Source: Hyphomicrobium sp. LHD-15 (GTDB lineage Bacteria > Pseudomonadota > Alphaproteobacteria > Rhizobiales > Hyphomicrobiaceae). From it: 64,000 bases of DNA. The notes under the pieces are model-generated. The model did not search any database, was not told the DNA's origin, and saw only the letters and a list, made by a program, of their open reading frames with translations. Both the position numbers and the translations under genes were made by a program. Location of the stretch: contig NZ_JAVIFT010000001.1 of NCBI RefSeq assembly GCF_031157355.1, positions 1,116,001 to 1,180,000 on the forward strand, given 5' to 3'. The first letter of the stretch is position 1; every line of letters begins with the position of its first letter. This document shows positions 1 to 7,680 of this stretch, in pieces.

Positions 1-155
1 AGCAGTGCCGTCCAGGAGATCAGTTTCTCGACTTGTATGTATTTAGAAAGCAAGAGAACTCCCCCAGACTTGGCGTCCGCGCACCCTATGATCGGCCTCT
101 TAGAACCAGAACTAACAAGAACTGCGATCGTTATTCGAAATCCTGGATTAGCCGA

Positions 156-812
156 TCATGGTGTCGGCCCGACCACCACGAGATAGGCGGTCGCTTGTGA
201 TGATGATGCGTTTTCAATGACATAGGCGTTTGACGCCTCAAAAGCGATTGCATCGCCCTGTTCGAGCGTTGTCGGCGCATCCCCGGAGACGGCGACCGTG
301 AGACGCCCCTGGGCGACCACCAGATTGTGACGCGTGCCGATCTGAGCCGGCTGGAACTCCTCGCGATGGCCACCTGCGATGGTCAGCTCGAAAAAGCCGG
401 TCGAACGCTGGCGATTTGCCGGCGACAGACTGCGCGCGGCGTAACGGCCTTCGCTGGTGACCAGAACGCTTGCGCGGTCGCGGCTCACGACGACGACCGT
501 CGGCTCCCGCTCGGTGGCGACCAACGTTGCGACTGGAACGCCGAGCGCATCCGCCACCCGCCATAGCAGGCTCACGGTCGGTACGCTTTTGGCAGTTTCA
601 ATCTGGCCGAGCATGGCGCGGCTTACGCCTGACAGTTCCGCCAAACGCTCGAGCGAAAGCCCCTGGGCCTTTCGAAGACGACGCAAATTGGATCCGACAA
701 TGACGGGAACGTCACGTGCTGTCGCTTCGGGAATGGAGGCGTCGACGCCGACATCCCGCTCTTCGGGTTCTGCTGTGGACATAGATATCAAAGGTGCCGC
801 AATCGTTTTCAT
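156..812 (-). CDS. XRE-family regulator with C-terminal cupin domain
   Basis: DNA-binding regulator with a small-molecule sensing cupin. An XRE helix-turn-helix lies at about residues 36-98 (SNLRRLRKAQGLSLERLAEL, then SGVSRAMLGQIE), and a cupin_2 beta-barrel at about 140-215 (LTIAGGHREEFQ, GRLTVAV, LEQGDAIAF). Family members with this layout include E. coli SutR/YdcN, which controls sulphur-utilisation genes; a similar role here is inference from the sulphur genes that follow. ATG 812 is used. The candidate -10 box at 820-825 would make that start almost leaderless, so ATG 782 (10 residues shorter) is a real alternative. The frame stays open to 1061, but that extension is low-complexity and not family-like. 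It carries operator-like site A in its promoter, so it may belong to the same regulon. Confidence 0.85.
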   Translation of the reverse strand: MKTIAAPLISMSTAEPEERDVGVDASIPEATARDVPVIVGSNLRRLRKAQGLSLERLAELSGVSRAMLGQIETAKSVPTVSLLWRVADALGVPVATLVATEREPTVVVVSRDRASVLVTSEGRYAARSLSPANRQRSTGFFELTIAGGHREEFQPAQIGTRHNLVVAQGRLTVAVSGDAPTTLEQGDAIAFEASNAYVIENASSSQATAYLVVVGPTP

Positions 813-819
813 ATCCGAC

Positions 820-872
820 AACGTAGCGGCATCCCAGGTGCGGACGAACCAAGAAGAAAATATGTGCTTATG
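820..872 (-). promoter_or_regulatory. Operator-like site A plus -10-like box before the XRE-cupin gene
   Basis: In gene sense, positions 872 to 845 read CATAAGC, ten bases, then TTCTTGGTTCG. After exactly 18 more bases comes CTACGTT (826-820), a possible -10 element. The sbp1 site at 4600-4652 has the same two blocks, the same spacing and the same CTACGTT. The binding protein is unknown; CysB is the obvious candidate. Confidence 0.55.
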
Positions 873-905
873 CGTTTGAGAGAATAGGCGAGGGTCCCGA
901 AAGCT

Positions 906-950
906 AAGGGAAAAATGCGGAAAGGGCCGCCCTTTGGAGGCGGCCCTTTC
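906..950 (-). terminator. Intrinsic terminator after the porin gene
   Basis: A perfect 12-bp stem (GAAAGGGCCGCC at 920-931 with its complement at 939-950) and 7-base loop is followed, on the minus strand, by CGCATTTTTCCC. It lies just beyond the porin stop codon and before the XRE-cupin gene, so it probably separates the two transcripts. Confidence 0.8.
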
Positions 951-978
951 TAAAGTGTGCTCGTTTGTCGGGTGTCGA

Positions 979-2364
979 CTAGAACTTGATGATCGCGCCA
1001 GCCTGCACGAGATCGAGATCGTCGAACGACGCCTTGGCGAGGTCCGAGGTGCCGTTTTCAACCAGCGTCAAACCACCTTCGACGTGACGATAGTTGAGAT
1101 AAAGCACCATCGCCGCAGCATCGATCCCCTGAGCGATGCCAAATCCGTAGACCTGGAGATCGCTGCTCCAGATCTGCGCCGGCGCAGCTAGAACGGTGTT
1201 CAGCGGATCCGTTCCGCTGACCTGGCGAGCGATGGCGCCACCGGTGTAGTCATAATATTCGCCGTAGATCGTGGTCTTGCCGAGCGAATTGAACTTCTTC
1301 TCGATACCGGCCTGGACCGACCAGAAGCTCGACTTGTTGTCGGGGTTCGAGCCCGAGAAGGCCGGCACCGACGCGATGACGTCGTCCTTCACCTGGCCAG
1401 CACCTGCGTTCACGAACAGGCCTGTGGCCTCGTGCACGACACTGACCGAGCCGCCGAAGTGCTGGCATTCCTCGTCACTCTTCGAGGTGCCTTGACCGCG
1501 TGCGGGGCACTCGTGCTTGGTTTCGGGGCCGTCGGTGATCTGCAGGAAGCCAATGCCAGCAGCGACTTTCAGGCCCGCGAACTCGCCCGCATAGCGCAGC
1601 GCGATATCCCAATAGTCATCGCCGCCCCACGATGCCGATGCGGTGAAGCCAGCGAATGCCGGGGTTTCGTACTTGATTGCGTTCTGACGGCGGTCGCCGT
1701 CGCCGGGCTGGTCGCCCGAATCGATGAGAAGGCGACGCCAGGACAGAGCCGAAAGGTCACCGCTCGTGCTCGAACGCAGGAACAGGCCGAGGCCCGTATC
1801 CTCCACGTCGGAGTACTTGGAGAAGTCCTTGGTCTGCGTGAGGTTCGATTCCGTGATGCCGTCCGTTGCTGCGGCCTGCGTGCCAAGCGAAACGGTGCCG
1901 AGCTTCTTGTTCTTCAGGTACCAATAGCTGTCGCGCAGATCGAGGCCGACATCAGCTTTGGTGTCATCGCCGAGCGGGTTGCTCTGCGTGAACCGCTTCG
2001 AATTCGCGGTACGAACGCCGATCTCCAGGCGGTAGCCGGCTTCCCACTCGGAATCGATCTTGGCCTTGCCGCGGAAACCGATGCGGGTGCGGGAATTGTC
2101 ATTGGTGACAACGTAGGCGTTGTCCTCTCTTCCATCGTCCCAAAAGATGATGGACTGGTTGACCTGACCGTAAAGCTCCAAGGAGACCTTGCGGTTGCCC
2201 TTGCGCGCGGTCGTCGCCTCCAACTCGGCGATCCGCTCTTCAAGATCGGCGCAGCAGTTGCCGCCCAGATCCGCCGCGGCAGCCGGCATTACGCCAACTG
2301 CGCCGAACAATCCGGCGGCGACAAACGCCGTACGCCAGACACTTCCAATAAGTCCCCCAACCAT
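979..2364 (-). CDS. Outer-membrane porin (Porin_2-like)
   Basis: A 461-residue outer-membrane porin. The first ~31 residues are a signal peptide (hydrophobic AAGLFGAVGV, cleavage near PAAAA/DLGG). A short coiled coil follows (LEERIAELEATTARK), as in rhizobial porins, then the barrel begins VSLELYGQVNQ. Alternating aromatic strands run to the end and the C-terminal residue is Phe, the usual signal for outer-membrane insertion. ATG 2364 is chosen because GGAGAAGG lies 8 bp upstream; a TTG 30 bp earlier is less likely. It is a separate transcript with its own terminator. A GGAATAAGG motif at 2429-2437 resembles the left half of the sulphur operator, so the porin may serve sulphate or organosulphur uptake (inference). 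Specificity cannot be read from sequence. Confidence 0.85.
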   Translation of the reverse strand: MVGGLIGSVWRTAFVAAGLFGAVGVMPAAAADLGGNCCADLEERIAELEATTARKGNRKVSLELYGQVNQSIIFWDDGREDNAYVVTNDNSRTRIGFRGKAKIDSEWEAGYRLEIGVRTANSKRFTQSNPLGDDTKADVGLDLRDSYWYLKNKKLGTVSLGTQAAATDGITESNLTQTKDFSKYSDVEDTGLGLFLRSSTSGDLSALSWRRLLIDSGDQPGDGDRRQNAIKYETPAFAGFTASASWGGDDYWDIALRYAGEFAGLKVAAGIGFLQITDGPETKHECPARGQGTSKSDEECQHFGGSVSVVHEATGLFVNAGAGQVKDDVIASVPAFSGSNPDNKSSFWSVQAGIEKKFNSLGKTTIYGEYYDYTGGAIARQVSGTDPLNTVLAAPAQIWSSDLQVYGFGIAQGIDAAAMVLYLNYRHVEGGLTLVENGTSDLAKASFDDLDLVQAGAIIKF

Positions 2365-2428
2365 CCCAACCTTCTCCGTTATATTAGCGGTCAACTCCGT
2401 AATAACGTATTGACTCTGCTTGTAGTTT

Positions 2429-2437
2429 CCTTATTCC
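2429..2437 (-). promoter_or_regulatory. Half-site resembling the sulphur operator, before the porin
   Basis: On the minus strand this reads GGAATAAGG, 65-73 bp before the porin ATG. It matches the left block of the site before cysB (GGAATAAGC at 5779-5787) and resembles CATAAGC in sites A and B. The right-hand block TTCTTGGTTCG is absent, so this is a weak call. Confidence 0.3.
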
Positions 2438-2591
2438 CCAACCGGAACTCAAGCGCGTCCGCTTCAATGTTTTATATTTCCGACACAATGTGGCCGCGGA
2501 GACGCGAATTTGGCGCCTAACGTTGTACGGCGACAAACAAAGCGTACGGATTTCCGTTAATTTGGTTGCAGCACCCAACCTAAGGCGCTCG

Positions 2592-3209
2592 CTAAACGAG
2601 CGATGCGCGCCTGTCCGATTCGCCACGCGCGTGCTCTGCGTCCGCAAACTTGCGAATCGAACGGCGATGCTCAGGATGCGCCTTGGCGGTTAACGAGAGT
2701 TGCTCATTGAACTCCCGCAACAGGGCGAGGCCATAGGGCCAGGGACCATAGCCGGCATCCGTGTTGATGTGGCCGGCGGCGCCGAGGCTGATGAGGTTCG
2801 CGTCCCACCGCGTGGCGAGATCGACCGAGCGCGCGAAGCTCAGCCACGGATCGTTGGTCGAGGCGACAATCGTGCTTCGAAATCCGAGCGGCCCTTGCGG
2901 CAAGAGATCGCTGACGCCGAACTTGTCGGGGTCGGCGGGCGCCACCAGCAAAGCCCCGACGATACGTTCGCGGTGATCCTCAGCGGCCTGCACGGCGGCA
3001 AGCACACCAAAGCTATGGGCCGCAATCACGATCGGGCCGGGGTGACGCGTGATCTCGCGGCGGACTCGGCTCGCCCATTCGGCGAGATCGGCGCGCTTCC
3101 AATCGCGCTGGATGACGCGCACGGCGTTGGGAACCTGTGTTTCGAACCAGGTCTGCCAATGAGCGGAGCCGCTCGAATTGAGGCCCGGAATGATGAGCGT
3201 GGTCGTCAT
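2592..3209 (-). CDS. RBBP9/YdeN-family alpha/beta hydrolase
   Basis: A 205-residue serine hydrolase of the small RBBP9/YdeN family. It opens with the family signature IIPGLNSSGSAHWQTWFE. The nucleophile is Ser66 in AAHSFG, the aspartate is probably in the TNDPWL segment, and the histidine lies in AAGHIN. These proteins are cytoplasmic esterases of mostly unknown substrate. ATG 3209 is taken; the frame can be extended five codons to a TTG. It lies downstream of, and in the same direction as, a small membrane ORF and sbp1, so it may be the tail of that transcript. A link to sulphur metabolism is suggested only by position. Confidence 0.8.
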   Translation of the reverse strand: MTTTLIIPGLNSSGSAHWQTWFETQVPNAVRVIQRDWKRADLAEWASRVRREITRHPGPIVIAAHSFGVLAAVQAAEDHRERIVGALLVAPADPDKFGVSDLLPQGPLGFRSTIVASTNDPWLSFARSVDLATRWDANLISLGAAGHINTDAGYGPWPYGLALLREFNEQLSLTAKAHPEHRRSIRKFADAEHARGESDRRASLV

Positions 3210-3266
3210 GAGATGATCTTTCAAAGGTTCGACGTGTCTGGATCTTTGTTTCTGCTTCTGCGCGGC

Positions 3267-3410
3267 TCAGCGGCGACAGAAGCGCGCCGCGGACTTGGCC
3301 GAGCAGCGGATCATCAGAACGTTCGAAGCTTTGGCGACCGAAAGCGCTGCAATCGCAGCCAACACCACTACGGCCGTGTTCATCACTGGCATCGCGTAGA
3401 CGGTGGTCAT
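3267..3410 (-). CDS. Small single-span membrane protein, 47 residues
   Basis: A short frame preceded by a strong ribosome-binding site (GGAGG, 8 bp before the ATG). The product has one hydrophobic stretch at about residues 8-26 (VMNTAVVVLAAIAALSV) and a basic, cysteine-containing tail (Cys36 and Cys45; Arg-rich last residues). It lies between sbp1 and the hydrolase, all on the minus strand. No family is recognised. The good RBS and the membrane-like composition support a real gene. Confidence 0.55.
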   Translation of the reverse strand: MTTVYAMPVMNTAVVVLAAIAALSVAKASNVLMIRCSAKSAARFCRR

Positions 3411-3462
3411 GAAACTAGTCCTCCGAGAGGGAGATCAGCTCCCTCGCATTGAGAGAGAAAGG

Positions 3463-3520
3463 CGGCTCTGCCGCTCCTGCCCTCGCTTTCGGAAGAGAAG
3501 CGAGGCGGGGCGGCAGAACC
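3463..3520 (-). terminator. Two-part stem-loop after sbp1
   Basis: Outer arms GGCTCTGCCGC (3463-3473) and its near-complement (3510-3520) enclose an inner stem CCTCGCTT/AAGCGAGG (3481-3488 with 3498-3505). On the minus strand it follows the sbp1 stop and is trailed by GCCTTTCTCTC. It could be a weak terminator or a 3'-protecting hairpin that lowers expression of the small gene and hydrolase. Confidence 0.6.
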
Positions 3521-3534
3521 CTTCATGCAGAGTG

Positions 3535-4563
3535 TTAGCTCTTGCTGCCCGGCACGTAGATCTGATCGAACACGCCGCCGTCCTTGAAGTGGATTTCCGT
3601 CGCCTTGGTCCAGCCACCGAACACATCGTCGATGGTGAACAGCTTCACCGGCGAGAACTGAGCCTTGTACTTTTCGGCCGCCTTCGCATCGCGCGGACGA
3701 TAGTAGTGCTTACCGGCGATCTCCTGGCCTTCCGGCGTATAGAGATACTTGAGATAGGCCTCAGCGAGCTTGCGGGTGCCCTTCTTGTCGACGACCTTGT
3801 CGACGACAGATACGGACGGTTCAGCAAGGATCGAAACGGTCGGCGTCACGATCTCGAACTTGTCGGGGCCGAGTTCCTTGGTGGCGAGGTAAGCCTCGTT
3901 TTCCCAAGAGATCAGCACGTCGCCGATGGCGCGCTCGGTGAAGGTGGTGAGCGAGCCGCGAGCGCCAGAATCAAGAACCTTGGTGTTCTTGTAGATCTTG
4001 GTCACGAGGTCCTTCGCCTTTTCCTCGCTGCCGCCGTCCTGCTTCAGGGCGTAGCCCCAAGCCGCGAGATAGTTCCAGCGGGCGCCGCCCGAGGTCTTCG
4101 GGTTCGGCGTCACGACCTCGACGCCTTCCTTGCCGAGATCAGCCCAGTCCTTGATGCCCTTCGGATTGCCCTTGCGAACCAGGAACACGATGGTCGAGGT
4201 GTAAGGAGCGGAGTTGTCCGGGAGGCGCTTCAGCCAATCGGCCGGAATGAGGTTGCCCTTGGTCGCGAGCTGATCAACGTCGCCGGCGAGTGCGAGCGTC
4301 ACGACGTCGGCCTCGAGGCCGTCGATAACCGCGCGAGCCTGCTTGCCCGAGCCGCCGTGCGACTGCTTGATGGTGACGTCTTCGCCGCTCTCGGCTTTCC
4401 AGTGCTTGGCGAAGGCCGCGTTGAATTCCTGATAAAGCTCGCGCGTGGGGTCATACGAAACGTTCAGAAGCTCGGCGGCCTGCGAGGCGGCCGCAAGGCC
4501 TGCGAGGCCAACCGATGCGCCCAGCGCCAGGGCGGTACGGCGGGAAATACGAGACAATGACAT
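3535..4563 (-). CDS. sbp: Periplasmic sulphate-binding protein 1
   Basis: A 342-residue substrate-binding protein of sulphate/thiosulphate ABC transporters. The leader (residues 1-29) contains SRRTALALG, a twin-arginine-like motif, so export may be by Tat. The mature protein starts [16 protein letters not shown] and has the family's SHGGSGKQA and [19 protein letters not shown] blocks, which form the oxyanion pocket in known Sbp structures. AGAGGAA lies upstream of the ATG. No CysT, CysW or CysA gene accompanies it here, so it must work with a transporter encoded elsewhere. Site B and a -10-like box precede it. It is paralogous to the gene at 6651. Confidence 0.95.
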   Translation of the reverse strand: MSLSRISRRTALALGASVGLAGLAAASQAAELLNVSYDPTRELYQEFNAAFAKHWKAESGEDVTIKQSHGGSGKQARAVIDGLEADVVTLALAGDVDQLATKGNLIPADWLKRLPDNSAPYTSTIVFLVRKGNPKGIKDWADLGKEGVEVVTPNPKTSGGARWNYLAAWGYALKQDGGSEEKAKDLVTKIYKNTKVLDSGARGSLTTFTERAIGDVLISWENEAYLATKELGPDKFEIVTPTVSILAEPSVSVVDKVVDKKGTRKLAEAYLKYLYTPEGQEIAGKHYYRPRDAKAAEKYKAQFSPVKLFTIDDVFGGWTKATEIHFKDGGVFDQIYVPGSKS

Positions 4564-4599
4564 TTGGTGAGTTCCTCTAATTTGGCTTAACTCGCGTCG

Positions 4600-4652
4600 A
4601 ACGTAGGCGGCCCCCTACTGCAAGCGAACCAAGAAGAAGTGCTGAGCTTATG
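4600..4652 (-). promoter_or_regulatory. Operator-like site B plus -10-like box before sbp1
   Basis: In gene sense 4652 to 4625 reads CATAAGC, TCAGCACTTC, TTCTTGGTTCG. Eighteen bases later comes CTACGTT (4606-4600), about 37 bp before the sbp1 ATG. It shares 18 of 28 positions exactly across the two end blocks with site A, and 21 consecutive bases (AGCACTTC then TTCTTGGTTCG and flanks) closely match site C. Confidence 0.65.
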
Positions 4653-4751
4653 AACAATACCGCAGAGATTCATCCACTCAGCGCGGAAGTCTTTGTCATG
4701 GTGTCATCATGATCGCGGCAAGCGAAGCGCCGCGAAATCAGCTTTCCGCAC

Positions 4752-5675
4752 TCAGCGGCCAAGCTCCGCGCGGCGCACGCGCTGCTCGGTTATCTCGGGC
4801 GCCAAAAGCTCGATGAACCGATACACATAGGAGCGCAAAAACCTTCCGCGCCGAACCGCCAAGCTCGACACGTTCTCCTCGAACAAATGCGAGCTGTTCA
4901 ACAGAACGAGCCCGTGATCGCGATTCGCGTTGAACGCCATCGAAGCGATAATGCCGACACCCAATCCGAGTTCCACGTAGGCCTTTATGACGTCGGCATC
5001 GAGCGCCGACATCGCGATATCGGGCTCGATTCCAGCCCGTTCGAAGGCTTTGTCGATCCGCGTGCGGCCAGTCAGCCCCTCGTCGTAGGTGATGATCGGA
5101 TAATCCGCGATCGCTTCGAGCGTGAGAGTATTGGACGTCAGCAAAGGATGATCCTTAGGGACAACCACGCCGTGCGACCAGCGGTGATAGGGGAATGTGA
5201 TGATCCCAGCGTTGTCTTCCAAGGCATCGGTCGCGATACCGAGATCGGTGCTGCCCTCGAGCAGAATCGCGGCGATCTCCTTCGGGCTTGCCTGATGCAG
5301 CACAAGGCGCACATCCGGGAAGTCCGCTTTGAACTTCGCGATCACCTCGGGCAGCATGTAGCGCGCCTGAGTGTGCGTCGTCGCGATGCTCAGCGTTCCG
5401 GTATCGCGCTTCGAGAATTGCTGCGAAAGCAGCATCATGTTTTCGGATTCGAGAAGAATTCTCTCAGCGACCGCCACCACCTCTTGGCCGGGCTCAGTGA
5501 GCCCGAGCAGGCGCTTGCCGCGACGCACAAAGATCTCGAGCCCGAGTTCCTCCTCGAGATCGCGGATATGCTTGCTCACGCCCGACTGCGACGTCAGCAG
5601 CGCCTGAGCCGCTTCGGTCAGGTTGAAGTTACGCCGAACCGTCTCGCGAATGATGCGAAGCTGCTGAAAATTCAT
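4752..5675 (-). CDS. cysB: LysR-type regulator CysB
   Basis: A 307-residue LysR-type regulator of the CysB/Cbl group. The winged helix-turn-helix is at about residues 1-60 (MNFQQLRIIRETVRRNFNLT, then SQSGVSKHIRDLEEELG). The effector domain has the CysB hallmarks TTHTQARYMLPEVI, ATDALEDN, TYDEGLTGRTRID and ALDADVIKAYVELGLGVGII. In enterobacteria CysB senses N-acetylserine and activates sulphate uptake and reduction; N-acetylserine derives from O-acetylserine, the product of the acetyltransferase at 7824. It is co-directional with sbp1 and separated from it by the B promoter. It is the likeliest reader of the repeated operator-like sites (inference). Confidence 0.93.
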   Translation of the reverse strand: MNFQQLRIIRETVRRNFNLTEAAQALLTSQSGVSKHIRDLEEELGLEIFVRRGKRLLGLTEPGQEVVAVAERILLESENMMLLSQQFSKRDTGTLSIATTHTQARYMLPEVIAKFKADFPDVRLVLHQASPKEIAAILLEGSTDLGIATDALEDNAGIITFPYHRWSHGVVVPKDHPLLTSNTLTLEAIADYPIITYDEGLTGRTRIDKAFERAGIEPDIAMSALDADVIKAYVELGLGVGIIASMAFNANRDHGLVLLNSSHLFEENVSSLAVRRGRFLRSYVYRFIELLAPEITEQRVRRAELGR

Positions 5676-5767
5676 GGCCGCCCGTGGGGTCCTTCGTCGT
5701 CGGCCCGCAAAGCGGGAGCGCGTGTCGAGTCAGATGTAGCCTCCCTTGCCAGAATAGCGAATATCCA

Positions 5768-5790
5768 AATTCTTCTTTGCTTATTCCAAT
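5768..5790 (-). promoter_or_regulatory. CysB-box-like site D before cysB
   Basis: On the minus strand the sequence reads GGAATAAGCAAAGAAG then AATTTGG. The GGAATAAGC block matches the left part of the other sites and the known A/T-rich TTATTCC half-sites of CysB promoters. It lies about 100 bp before the cysB ATG, consistent with autoregulation. Confidence 0.4.
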
Positions 5791-5851
5791 TTCAGCAATA
5801 GCGGCCCGACAGCGAATTTCCAGGATAGTCAGGTGCAATGCCGCTTCGATT

Positions 5852-5898
5852 GAATGCTTCGCACTTCTTGTTATTTGACCCTTGAGCCTGTTGCGGGC
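5852..5898 (+). promoter_or_regulatory. Operator-like site E and possible promoter of the leader peptide
   Basis: Plus-strand GAATGCTTCGCACTTCTTG (5852-5870) closely matches site C (TTTGCTTAGCACTTCTTCTTG). TTGACC at 5875-5880 is a possible -35 with a poor -10 (CTTGAT) 17 bp on. A regulated transcript from here would cover the cysteine-ended peptide, the 68-residue ORF and possibly sbp2. Confidence 0.4.
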
Positions 5899-5983
5899 TT
5901 GATCGTCTTGCAACGCGATTTGCGTTCGCCGCGGTGATTTCGAGGTTCACTTGCGCCGCGTCATCAAACGCTAAGGAGCAGCC

Positions 5984-6073
5984 ATGACGTTCTCTACCAC
6001 AGTCCTCCACCCGAAGGCTTCGGGCCTGCCGTCCGCCGGAACCGCGTTCGCGCTCGCTTGTCGGTGTTGTTGA
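5984..6073 (+). CDS. Putative cysteine-ended leader peptide, 29 residues
   Basis: A very short frame with an ideal ribosome-binding site (AAGGAG, 8 bp before the ATG). The peptide is unremarkable until its last four residues, Cys-Arg-Cys-Cys, encoded just before the stop (tgt cgg tgt tgt tga, 6059-6073). Short upstream frames ending in cysteine runs are known in other bacteria as translation-dependent sensors of cysteine or charged tRNA-Cys. It lies in the sulphur island, after operator-like site E and before the 68-residue ORF and sbp2. No clear alternative hairpin was found right after it, so the mechanism is open. It could also be a chance ORF. Confidence 0.5.
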   Translation: MTFSTTVLHPKASGLPSAGTAFALACRCC

Positions 6074-6171
6074 TTTCAAGCGCGGACTTGGCCACGCCCA
6101 GCCGCCGCACCCAACGCAACCCTTCACATTCTTTGCGAGTTAGCCCGCCGACGTACGGGAAAGGACATCTC

Positions 6172-6378
6172 ATGTCAGACGCATTTGTCATCGAAGTTGC
6201 CGACGAGACTGCCGGCATCGTTGTTCGCCAGGACAGCGAAAAGAGCTACCGGTTCCATGCTTCTCTGCCGCGCTACTATCCGCTCGACGGAAAGATCTTT
6301 TCGGCTCCCAGAGACGCCGAACGCGCTGCCCTTGCTCAATTCGGCCGCGGGCCGAAGCAGAAAGCGAGGGCTGCATGA
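6172..6378 (+). CDS. Small hypothetical protein, 68 residues
   Basis: Starts at ATG 6172 with AAAGGA upstream; the open frame extends back to 6058 but without a ribosome-binding site. The product (VADETAGIVVRQDSEKSYRF, ending in a basic GPKQKARAA tail) has no signal peptide or membrane segment and resembles short uncharacterised proteins seen in Hyphomicrobiales. It lies between the leader peptide and sbp2, with an intrinsic terminator after it. No function is assigned. Confidence 0.6.
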   Translation: MSDAFVIEVADETAGIVVRQDSEKSYRFHASLPRYYPLDGKIFSAPRDAERAALAQFGRGPKQKARAA

Positions 6379-6565
6379 CTTCCGCCGGACCTCGCGGGGA
6401 GCCACGCCCCTAGCGGTCCTTCTCACTCAAACTCGCGTTTCCTCTCCTCATCCTTTCGTTTCGTCATTCACCGCGTTGCCGATCATCGTCACGATCGAGA
6501 CGCAGCCCGGTGCCTGACACTCACTCTCCCTGGACCACGGTGGTCACCGACCGCGGTTCTCCTCC

Positions 6566-6599
6566 GGGCCGGTTCGTTTCCTCGAACCGGCCCCTTTTT
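6566..6599 (+). terminator. Strong intrinsic terminator before sbp2
   Basis: A perfect 11-bp stem, GGGCCGGTTCG (6566-6576) with its complement (6583-6593), 6-base loop and CTTTTT tail. It ends 51 bp before the sbp2 ATG. Either it ends the transcript of the 68-residue ORF or it is an attenuator inside the sbp2 5' leader. Confidence 0.85.
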
Positions 6600-6650
6600 C
6601 CATTCAACCACCTCGCGTATCTTCCTCGCGAAATCGAAGAAAGGCCAACG

Positions 6651-7655
6651 ATGACGACTTTGCGCAAAACCCTTCTCGGACTCGGGCTCGCGGCCCTTGC
6701 TCCGTTCGCCGCTCTTGCCGATGAGAACACCCTCCTCAACGCGTCCTACGACGTCTCGCGCGAGCTCTACAAAGAGATTAACCCCGCTTTCTCTGCCTAT
6801 TGGAAGAAAGAGAAGGGCAAGGACATCACCGTCAACCAGTCGCACGGCGGCTCGACCAAGCAGGCACTCGCCGTCGCCAACGGACTCGAAGCCGACGTGG
6901 TGACGTTCAACCAGCCGACCGATCTCGACTTCCTGGCCGAGAAGAAGGTGATCGCCGCAGATTGGAAGAAGAAGTTCCCGCACGACGCAGCGCCCTATAC
7001 CACGACAACCGTGTTCATCGTGCGCAAGGGCAATCCCAAGGGCATCAAGGATTGGAATGATCTCGCCAAGCCCGGCATCTCGGTCGTGATCCCGAATCCC
7101 AAGACCTCCGGCAACGGGCGCTATACCTATCTCGCAGCGTGGGGCTATGCGCTAGAGAACAACAACAAGAGCGCGGACAAGGCCCGCGAGTTCGTCGGAC
7201 AGCTGTTCGCCAATGTACCGGTGTTCGATGGCGGCGGACGCGGCGCTACCACCACCTTCACGCAGCGCGACGTGGGCGATGCGCTCATCACCTTCGAGAA
7301 CGAGGTTGCGCTCGTGCTCGCCGAGTTCGGTGACAAGTTCGACGTCGTCTATCCGTCGCTCAGCATCGAGGCCGCACCGCCGGTTGCCGTAAACGACATC
7401 ATCACGGCAAAGCGCAATTCCGCGGAAGCCGCGAAGGGCTACCTCGACTACCTGTTCAGCACGGAAGGCCAGACCATCATCGCCAAGCACAACTTCCGTC
7501 CGCGTGACGAAGCCGTGCTCGCGAAGAACGCCGAGAAGTTCCCGCCGATCAAGACCTTCAAGCTCGAGCAGTATTTCCCGAGCTGGGCCGAGGCGCAGAA
7601 GGAGCACTTCGCTGACGGCGGTGTCTACGACAAGGTCACGACGAAGAGCAACTGA
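6651..7655 (+). CDS. sbp: Periplasmic sulphate-binding protein 2
   Basis: A 334-residue sulphate-binding protein, paralogue of the one at 3535. Signal peptide at residues 1-23 (TLLGLGLAALAPFAALA, cleavage before DENTLL), of plain Sec type, unlike the twin-arginine-like leader of Sbp1. It has the family blocks NASYDVSRELYKEINPAFSA, SHGGSTKQALAVANGLEADV and [26 protein letters not shown] lies 8 bp before ATG 6651; the frame is open further upstream but runs through the terminator. It stands alone between two strong terminators, again with no permease. Two binding proteins with one remote transporter suggests different affinities or substrates (sulphate versus thiosulphate), which is inference. 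Confidence 0.95.
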   Translation: MTTLRKTLLGLGLAALAPFAALADENTLLNASYDVSRELYKEINPAFSAYWKKEKGKDITVNQSHGGSTKQALAVANGLEADVVTFNQPTDLDFLAEKKVIAADWKKKFPHDAAPYTTTTVFIVRKGNPKGIKDWNDLAKPGISVVIPNPKTSGNGRYTYLAAWGYALENNNKSADKAREFVGQLFANVPVFDGGGRGATTTFTQRDVGDALITFENEVALVLAEFGDKFDVVYPSLSIEAAPPVAVNDIITAKRNSAEAAKGYLDYLFSTEGQTIIAKHNFRPRDEAVLAKNAEKFPPIKTFKLEQYFPSWAEAQKEHFADGGVYDKVTTKSN

Positions 7656-7680
7656 CGCTCGCTTTTTCTGGGGGAGCGAA

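Noticed and set aside
813-1061. N-terminal extension of the XRE-cupin protein to 1061
   Set aside because: The extra residues run through the terminator and the promoter motif and do not resemble protein of this family.
1432-2520. A 362-codon plus-strand frame opposite the porin gene
   Set aside because: It is antisense to a clear porin, has no RBS or recognisable domain, and its composition is that of a shadow frame in high-GC DNA.
6058-6171. N-terminal extension of the 68-residue ORF back to 6058
   Set aside because: It overlaps the leader-peptide stop region, has no RBS, and the good RBS is at ATG 6172.
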